Shown: positions 56,210 to 64,000 of the stretch, one piece after another
Layout of the letters: each line of letters opens with the position of its first letter
How positions within the stretch are numbered: position 1 is the stretch's first letter
Source: Megamerina dolium
Lineage: Eukaryota; Arthropoda; Insecta; Diptera; Megamerinidae
Length of the DNA stretch: 64,000 nt
Assembly (NCBI GenBank): GCA_963854835.1
Contig: OY978530.1
Coordinates: forward strand, 8,342,354-8,406,353
Direction of reading: 5' to 3'
Translations under genes and position numbers: made by a program
Notes under the pieces: generated by a model
The model's database searches: none
What the model was told of the DNA's origin: nothing
Seen by the model: the letters and a program-made list of their open reading frames with translations, nothing else

Positions 56210-57680
56210 GACCGCTCTCATATATTTTAGGGACCCACCATATGTTTTGTTTAAAGGGATTTAGACATTGCTTCCGGCATGTACTCGTGAATTAGTTGAG
56301 CGCATTTCTTAGACGAGCCAACGAGCCGATAGTGTCCTGTATGGCCCTCTGACGAGTATTAGGGGAACGTCTGTGCTACCTTGCGGCTTGCATCCCCTGT
56401 ACCTTAGCTTTTCGCTGCTGATGACATTGCGCCAGATAGAATTTCCAACGTTTTGGAGTATCTGGGCTTTACGATTAGCGACGTACACTTTCCATGTATG
56501 GGGTGGTTTTTCTAGAAATGCAGGAATGATGTGAGAATCGGACGAGAAAAGAATGTTGAGAGAATAGCCTGAGCCGGTGTTTCTTGCTGCATTAAAAACA
56601 ACATGACATGCAAAAACAACACTGCATGATGTGGCAGGTAAAAGGAGAAATACTTGTCATCAGAGATGATTTCATGCGAGCCTGTGGGTTCCATATGATT
56701 CAGCGTGAGGTATTATTCGAGAACCTCATCTTAAGTGGCTTTGAGATCGCCTTTCTTTGAGAAATTTTTCTCCGTACTGAGAAATTGATAGGCTATGGTT
56801 TGGGAGTGACCCAGGTCCGTAAGAGCGGGAAAACTGGATTTAAATGGAAGAATGGAAGGAATGGAAATCTCTCATCCGACCTACAAAACGTGGTCCTCTG
56901 ATAGTAGTCTTCACAAGCTATACCTTCTTCCGAGACTTGAGCTGGCTGACTCACTACCTCCTGTTCCCAAAACTTCTGCGCGTGGAGGATTCCACAGATA
57001 TTATAGGGGATTCCGGTTAGGCAGGTTTAAGGAATCAAATGCCTACCTATGACCATGTCGATTTACGCTTGCACGGGCCAGCCAAATCTAACATTTCAAA
57101 TTGTTGCCAATCGGGCTGAAAAATTTTAGATGTTGGAAGAAATGTGGTCTATTTTTTGGAACGACTAACGTAACGGTACAAATCTTATTAGAGTTTTGGA
57201 TGGTTTCACCACAGATCCTTGGTAGAAATGAATGTCCTTTGAGAACCTTGGTTGATAAGTGCTCGAACCTTGTGAAGTTCTCCCAGATGCTCTATAGGAA
57301 CCAGAGCTGTGGGCAAAAGTGTTTTTTCTTCATTTGAGGTGAACAGTGCTTACACATTTGAAGAAGATTTGGAACATGATGAACAGTATTGCTCATCTTC
57401 GGATGATCGGTCCTGAGATCTCCGATTTTTGAGGTGCTTATCGGATCCGGATTTGTTCGGTTTGACGCTGTTGAACCTCTCCACGACTTCATACCTTAAA
57501 GTAAGGAATTTGTCCATTTGTTGCAATTTTGGAAGAACTTTGCGGGAACTGAAAGATTGTTATCACAGAGCCAAGGGTTCTTCTTCGAGACACCATGAGA
57601 GGATAAGACGGACAGAGAATTATTGATCATGGTTTGCAGTTCCTGAATTATCTCAACTCACTTGAGGGAGGTTCAAAATA
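56210..57680 (-). pseudogene. BEL-IV gag-pol fragment
   Basis: Read on the minus strand from 57680: a gag remnant (FLTLRYEVVERFNSVKPNKS near 57510), protease (LLPTALVPIEHLGELHKVRA and ALINQGSQRTFIS near 57290-57220, then IDMVIGRHLIP near 57060), RT start (FYLPHHAVLF near 56640), then by deletion the RT/RNase H end (HTWKVYVANRKAQILQNVGN near 56490; RGCKPQGS near 56390). Frameshifts throughout. The BEL/Pao assignment rests on these ordered landmarks. Confidence 0.68.
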
Positions 57681-57703
57681 AATTTTATTTTCTTGTCGAC
57701 AAG

Positions 57704-58277
<574 letters not shown>

Positions 58278-58624
58278 TGGTCTGGTGGTGTTTTCACAAG
58301 GTAACGTGTCTAACTGCCTCAACCGGGTGGGGCTAGCGCAATCCTTGTTGAACTCATCGCAAGTCAACTCACTGCCTGTCATGTAGTTTAATCTGAGCGC
58401 TATGTGATGATACCTTTATTTGTTAATGAGGGGTAGTCATATAGCTTGCTCTGCTTACTATGTGATGGCGCCTTCATTATTATTAATGGGGGCTCTCCAT
58501 GTGGTGACTACCGGGCAACGTCCTCCTGGCACCCACTGGGAGGCGGCTGAAGTAAGTGGCGAAAATCTCCTCGACTAGAGGTTGTGCGTTGGGTTTGGGA
58601 CCCACCACATAAAAAATCCCCCCA

Positions 58625-60010
58625 GTGAAGGAAAAAACAACGCCTCGGATAAGGACTACCGATATTGTTGATGACCCCCGCAAACGAAAAAAGGACAATG
58701 ATTTACGGATATGCACCTGGAATGTCCGGTACCTTTATAGGGAGGGTGCCTCTATCCAGCTGGTTGATGTCCTCAAAAATACAGAGCTGACATCACCGCT
58801 CTCCAGGAAATGCGATGGACGGGACAGGGCTGCTCCAAAAGAGCATCCTGTGACATCTACTACAGTTGCCATGCTGAAAGGCACGAACTAGGATGTGGAT
58901 TTTTGGTCAGCAAGAGACTACGACATCTTGTCTCACATTTCACGCCTGTGAACGAGCGGCTGGCCACAATCCGCATCAAGGCAAAATTTTCCAACATCAG
59001 CCTTATATGTGCCCACGCTCCGACGGATGAGAAGGACAATGTGACCAAGGAGAGCTTCTTTCAGCGCCTCGAAGAAGCTTATGACCGCTGCCCCCGCCAC
59101 GATATCAAAATCGTGCTTGGCGACTTTAATGCCAGGGTGGGCAAGGAAGGTACCATTGGTCCAACTGTCGGAAAATTCAGCCTCCACCAGAACACCTCCG
59201 ATAACGGAATGAGGCTGATCGACTTCGCCGCAGCACGAAACATGGTAATTGGTGGTACCAGATTCCAGCATCTCGACATCCACAAAGCGACATGGCTGTC
59301 TCCAGATCAACGTACAAGAAACCAAATTGATCATGTGGTGATTGACGGAAGGCGAGCTTCCAGTGTGATGGACGTGAAATCGATCCGTGATGCCAACATC
59401 GACTCGGATCACTACCTTGTTGCAGCTAAGGTGCGCACACGTTTATGTGTCGCAAATAACAAGAGAAGTCCCACACAGAGAAAGCTCGACGTCACTAAGC
59501 TGAGATCACCAGAGACAGCAGATGCATTTTCCACTCGACTATCGGATCTGCTTATGCAGAACACTCCCCCACTTGATGATACATGCGCACACAGGACACA
59601 TATATCCCACTCCATGACTACTGCTGCCGAGGAGGTAATTGGTTACTACCGGCCTCTGAGGGATGAGTGGTATGATCACGAGTGTCACGACGCTACCGCA
59701 GAGAAAGACGCCGCCTACAGAAAAACCCTGCGCGCAGGCGCAACGCGAGCTGTTAAGGAGCGGTACAGAGAGAAAAGGAGTACAGAGAGACGTCTTTTCA
59801 GGCGCAAGAAGAGGGAGTTGGAAAGACGCTAGTGTGAGGAGATAGAGATGTATACCGACAAGAACAAGACTCGAAAATTCTTCGAAAAGATCAAACGCCT
59901 GAGTGGCGGTTTATATCCTGGAGGCTCTTCTTGTCGTGATGGAAATGGGAATCTGGTTACAGATGTCCAGAGTGTACTGAGCCGATGGAGGCAACACTTC
60001 TCCACGTTAT
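58625..60010 (+). pseudogene. RTE endonuclease, copy 5
   Basis: 58625-58891 holds ICTWNVRYLYREG; a one-base loss near 58775 shifts to 58810-59832 (MRWTGQGCSKRAS, ICAHAPTDEKDN, VLGDFNARVG, DSDHYLVAAKV). A TAG at 59830-59832 replaces the GAG seen in copy 4. The linker continues in the same sense (KIKRLSGGLYPGG) to about 60010. Apart from these lesions the APE catalytic residues are present. Confidence 0.9.
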
Positions 60011-60013
60011 TGA

Positions 60014-61562
60014 ATGGCGATGCTACCGATAACCCCAATTATAGATGATGATGTTCCACCACCCGACTATGACGAGGTTGAAACGGCCATTTTAAGGCTG
60101 AAGAACAACAAAGCTGCAGGTGCTGATGGCCTGCCTGCCGAGTTGTTTAAGACCGGAGGCGATGAGCTGCTCGCCTGCTTGCACCAGCTCATAAGCAGAA
60201 TATGGTCGGATGAAAGCATGCCTGATGATTGGATGCTCAGTGTTCTCTGTCCCGTACATAAAAAAGGAGACCCCACAATCTGCGCCAACTACCGTGGAAT
60301 AAGTCTCCTGAGCATCGCATACAAGGTTCCATCGAGCGTACTGTGTGAAAGGTTGAAGCCCATGCTCAACAACCTGATTGGACCTTATCAGTGTGGCTTC
60401 AGACCTGGTAAATCTACCATCGACCAAATTTTCACACTGCGCCAAATCCTGGAGAAGACCCAAGAAAAACAGATTGACACACACCAGCTATATGTTGATT
60501 ATAAAGCCGCTTTCGACAGTCCGGTAAGGGATTACCTCTACGCAACAATGTCTGAGTTCGGTATTCCTGCAAAGCTCATTCGACTTTGTAGAATGACACT
60601 GCATAACTCCCGTTGTGCAGTGAAAATTGGGAAGGACCTCTCCGCACCGTTTAATACCGAACGGGGTTTCAGACAAGGTGATTCGTTATCGTGCGACTTC
60701 TTCAATCTTATTATGGAGAAAATAATACGAGCTGCTGATCTACGACATAATGGCACTATCTTCAACAAAAGTGTCATGCTGTTATATTGACGATATTGAC
60801 ATAATCGGCATGAACACGGGAGTAGTCAGTGCAGCATTCTCAGAGTTGGAAAGAGAGTCGCGTCAGATGGGTCTTACGGTGAACGAGGGCAAGACGAAAT
60901 ATCTAGCGTCAACAAACAAAGAATCCCGGCGTCTTGGACAGCACGTCACTGTTGACAATTACGCTTTTGAAATAGTAAGGGACTTTGTCTATCTTGGAAC
61001 CAGCATTAACAGCAGTAATGACGTCAGCCTGGAGATCATGCGAAGGATAACTCTTGCTAACAGGTGTTACTTTGGACTGAGTAAGCAATTGAGAAGTCGA
61101 GCCCTCTCTCGAAGAACGAAAACTACACTCTACAAGTCTCTCATCATGCCTGTCCTAACATATGGCGCTGAAATCTGGACAATTTCCACCTCGGATGAGC
61201 GAATGCTTGGAGTTTTCGAGAGAAAAGTCATACGCAAGATCTTTGGACCTATTTGCGTTGGTGGCGAGTACCGAATAAGGTACAACCATGAGCTGTACGA
61301 GCTGTATGCCGATATTGACATAGTAAAGCGCATCAAAATCCAGCGGCTGCGCTGGCTTGGTCATGTCGAGCGAATGGAAGAACACGCTCCAGCTAAGAAG
61401 GTGTTATATTCGGAACCCGCTGGAGGACGACGCAGAAGAGGAAGACCTAACATCCGGTGGAAAGACCAATTACTGGAGAACCTGACGGCGCTTGGAATTT
61501 CTAACTGGCTCCAGCTAGCAAAGAACAGAGATGGCTGGCGAAGCATGTTATTTTCGGCCTAA
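60014..61562 (+). pseudogene. RTE reverse transcriptase and C-terminus, copy 5
   Basis: 60014-60790 reads the RT fingers and palm (KNNKAAGADGLPAELFKTGG; HQLYVDYKAAFDSPVRDYLY; RGFRQGDSLSCDFFN). At 60780 a small deletion removes the start of the YADD box and shifts the frame; the next frame (60750-61562) reads YIDDIDIIG and goes on to the C-terminus (RRGRPNIRWKDQLLENLTAL). Copy 1 keeps YADDIDIIG. The RT is therefore broken exactly at its catalytic motif. Confidence 0.92.
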
Positions 61563-61595
61563 ATCGATATTCGGTTGTTATGGCCACATACGTAA

Positions 61596-61596
<1 letters not shown>

Positions 61597-61638
<42 letters not shown>
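61597..61638. repeat. (TA)n tract after RTE copy 5
   Basis: About 20 TA units directly after the LINE tail. Together with the tract at 58098-58275 they bracket the insertion; the target duplication cannot be told apart from the repeat. Confidence 0.9.
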
Positions 61639-61641
<3 letters not shown>

Positions 61642-61744
61642 AAGTTTGTGATAATATATTTAAAAAAAAAAGAAATATGTATATATATATGGTGGAGTAA
61701 AATGAAATCCATTATTTTTGCTTTATATTGAAGGTTTTATTTAG

Positions 61745-62915
61745 CATAATTAGAATTTTCCGATTTAGGTCAAAATGCATCGTTTTGTTCCATGATTTGT
61801 TGCCATTTTGAAGGTAATTTCATAATGCCACTGTCATAGAAACTCTCATCCCTATTGGTAAAAAACTGGGTCAGTCGATTTTCACAAGCTTCTCTTGAGG
61901 CGAATTTTTCACCAGCAAAATCGTTCCCCATAGACAGGAACAGTTTGTAATCACTTGGTGCCAGTTCCGAACTATAATGTGAATGCCTAGGAACCTCCCA
62001 GCCAAGCTTCCAAATCTTCTGACGAGTCACTATCGATGTGTGTGGCCTGATGTTGTCCTGATGGAACACAATTCCTCTCCTATTGGCCAAAGCTGGCCGC
62101 TTCTGGGCGATTACTTCCTTCCGACGGTCCAATTGTTGACAGTACAGGTCCGAATGAAGAATTTGGCCGTAGGAGAGCAGCTCATAGTAGATGATTTCCT
62201 GCCAATTCCACCAAACATATAGAAAACCCATCCTGACCGTCAATACTGGCTTGGCTACCGTTTGCGCCGGCTCACCACGATTCGACCACGACAGTTTTCA
62301 TTTGATTTTGTCGTAAGTGACTCACTTTTCATCCGCTTCAGAAATGGATCCATTTTGTTACGATTCAGCAGCGATTCGCAGATGGACATTCGGTCAATGA
62401 GGTTTTTTGCGTTAGTTCGTGTGGCACCTATTAGGTTAGGGTTAGGTTATGTGGCTGTCCTCTCTCTGAGAGAACTCACTTAGGCCAGAAAGGCCCATTA
62501 TGATACCACTGAGCTTCTCTTCCAATGCTGTTGTGCGTGTTAAATTTGGACACCATTAGAAGGGACCTACTTATATTAGCCGGTTCCGAACGGCAGAACT
62601 CTTGTGACATCACTTTAACTTAGTTTTTTGTCACAGAGCTCTTTTAAGAAGCACTTTTGGCAAATTGTTACTGTTATCTTTTCGATATTAAATTTTGTTA
62701 TGCTTCAGCCGGAGATTGAACCCACGACCTACAGATCAGAAGGCCAACGCACTAACCACTGAGCTACGGCACCCACTGTGTGGCACCTATACATCGAGCT
62801 TCTTTTTGTATCCAGCCTTATTTAAATGGTTCAAAACGTTTTTTTGTGCAATGTTTAGCTCCTGGGCAATAGAAACAGTGCTTACATGACGGTCAGACTC
62901 GGCGATTTCCATTAT
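61745..62915 (-). pseudogene. Mariner-5 transposase fossil, interrupted by SINE-5
   Basis: Minus strand: HTH region MEIAESDRHVSTVSIAQELN and LNHLNKAGYKKKLDV (62915-62795), SINE-5, then MSICESLLNRNKMDPFLKRM, SNRGEPAQTVAKPVLTVRMG, VFHQDNIRPHTSIVTRQKIW, YSSELAPSDYKLFLSMGN and the C-terminus (MKLPSKWQQIMEQNDAF). The third catalytic Asp is Glu (SSEL for SPDL). Frameshifts lie in the first catalytic region. Confidence 0.86.
62432..62777 (-). mobile_element. tRNA-derived SINE, copy 5 (subfamily B)
   Basis: Minus strand, with complements of the B box near 62710-62720 and of the A box near 62751-62765. The 3' end reads ACAGCCACATAACCTAACCC, a (CCTAA)-type tail. GTGTGGCACCTAT flanks both sides (62419-62431 and 62778-62790). 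It lies inside the mariner-5 fossil. Confidence 0.93.
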
Positions 62916-64000
62916 TTTATTATATTATTATTATTAATGACATGTTCAAACATTACAAAGAAAAGTAAATAAGAACTTAGTCTATCTAAGTAGGGCTTCC
63001 ACATATCACGGTTTCTAGCAATATATTTTAATTCATTGAAAGATTTTGTCGTCTCATTTTTGATGCATCTGCGCCAAGTCATTCTTGGCCGACCTCTGTT
63101 TCTAGCTCCTTGCGGATTCAACTGTAAGGCTGAGTGCACTATCTCGTCAGGATTTTTGCGAAGAGTATGTCCGATCCATTTGTACTTTTTGCGCATTATC
63201 TCTTTCGCGATCGGTTCTTGATTCGGCAATTGCCACAATTGTTCGTTAGCTATAGTGCGTGGCCACCTAATGCTAACAATACGGCGCAGACATCTGTTGA
63301 CAAAAGCTTGAGGTTTTTTAGCTGATTCTTGTTTAAGGTGCCACATTTCGCTGCCATAAATTAGACCATATTTCACGCAAGCATATTCTAATTTTTGTTG
63401 TCTTTTAATTGCGCTATTCGACCATACTCGTGACAACCCTGCAAATGTGCCCGTTGCCTTAGATATTCAGCCTTGAATATCAGCTGCTGTGCCGAGATCA
63501 GGTGTCAGGATGCTACCAAGATATTCAAATTCTTGTACATCATCTACGGTTTTTCCAGATATACCAAACTGAGTGTTGTTGGTCACGTGAATTCGAATAG
63601 ATTTGGTCTTTTGTGTTCTTTGTATTAATTTTAAGGCCAAGTTTCAAAGCGCCATTTGTTATGTTTGATAGCGTATCCTGCATTTTGTTGTGTGTATATC
63701 TGATTAAGGCAACGTCATCAGCATATAACAGGTCACCTAATTTTTGTGTCCACTTTATGCCACGTCCATTGTATGTTTCAAATACTAAGATAATGCAGTT
63801 ATAAAGAGCAACGGTGAGAGTGCGCATCCTTGTTTGACTCCTGATGTGGTCGGAAAAGATTCGCTTAATTGTCCTTCATGCAGTAATCTGCAACATGATC
63901 CGTCGTACATATTATTATTAATAATATTAGTTATTTTATCGGGCACACCTCTAACCGTGAGTGCAGACCAAATAAAGTCACGCTTTAATACATCCAATGC
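62916..64000 (-). pseudogene. LINE-W: non-LTR reverse transcriptase, 3' part
   Basis: From the window edge on the minus strand: FIWSALTVRGVPDKITNII and TSGVKQGCALSPLLF (motif B; 63785-63997), LGDLLYADDVALI (YADD; 63540-63827), then a degraded thumb and the C-terminus AFVNRCLRRIVSIRWPRTIA and KYKWIGHTLRKNPDEIVHSA (62912-63436). The 3' end is a TAA/TTA-type repeat near 62920-62940. The clade is not certain. It continues beyond the window. Confidence 0.83.

Noticed and set aside
62431..62452. Telomeric repeat
   Set aside because: Only about 20 bases, bounded by a SINE and its target duplication; it is the SINE tail.

Overview
The window is insect nuclear DNA made almost entirely of transposable elements; I see no host protein gene, rRNA or functional tRNA. 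An errantivirus-type retroelement with an env gene, several BEL/Pao elements, mariner transposons and R1/LOA-, CR1/Jockey- and RTE-like LINEs together point to an insect, most likely a fly. I cannot name the species. High AT content, elements inserted inside elements, and stop codons in nearly every coding region suggest old repeat-rich or pericentromeric chromatin.

Layout. 1-3.97 kb: 3' half of an errantivirus (pol, env, LTR). 4.03-10.1 kb: BEL-I, with RTE copy 1 inserted in gag. 10.4-17.1 kb: Copia fragments, RTE copy 2, BEL-II (LTR, PBS, gag, pol), a TA-flanked MITE and an internal mariner fragment. 17.1-26.4 kb: a minus-strand CR1/Jockey-type LINE split by a complete BEL element (BEL-III) with two LTRs. 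26.4-28.1 kb: 5' part of a LOA/R1-type LINE. 28.2-31.6 kb: a mariner fossil, a 1.5-kb element with long terminal inverted repeats, and a nearly intact mariner. 31.6-35.4 kb: RTE copy 3, a gypsy integrase remnant, a Jockey fossil and two tRNA-derived SINEs. 35.8-37.4 kb: 5' half of RTE copy 4. 37.8-45.2 kb: three plus-strand LINE fossils, one carrying a second RTE family and a SINE. 45.4-47.4 kb: decayed RTE copy 6. 47.5-48.8 kb: a BEL-like LTR and a mariner fossil. 49.45-54.98 kb: a complete LOA-type LINE between 12-bp target-site duplications. 55-57.7 kb: a mariner fossil and BEL-IV. 57.7-58.3 kb: a 108-bp-arm palindrome and long TA tracts. 58.28-61.6 kb: nearly full-length RTE copy 5. 61.7-64 kb: a mariner fossil with a SINE inside, then a LINE running out of the window.

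How the parts relate. Order of insertion can be read from target-site duplications: RTE copy 1 in BEL-I, BEL-III in CR1, RTE-II and SINE-3 in LINE-X, SINE-1 in Jockey, SINE-5 in mariner-5. The SINEs and the six-copy RTE family share the same 8-bp 3' end ahead of a short tandem-repeat tail. This suggests that the RTE machinery mobilised the SINEs. I found no CRISPR arrays, operons or bacterial-type signals.
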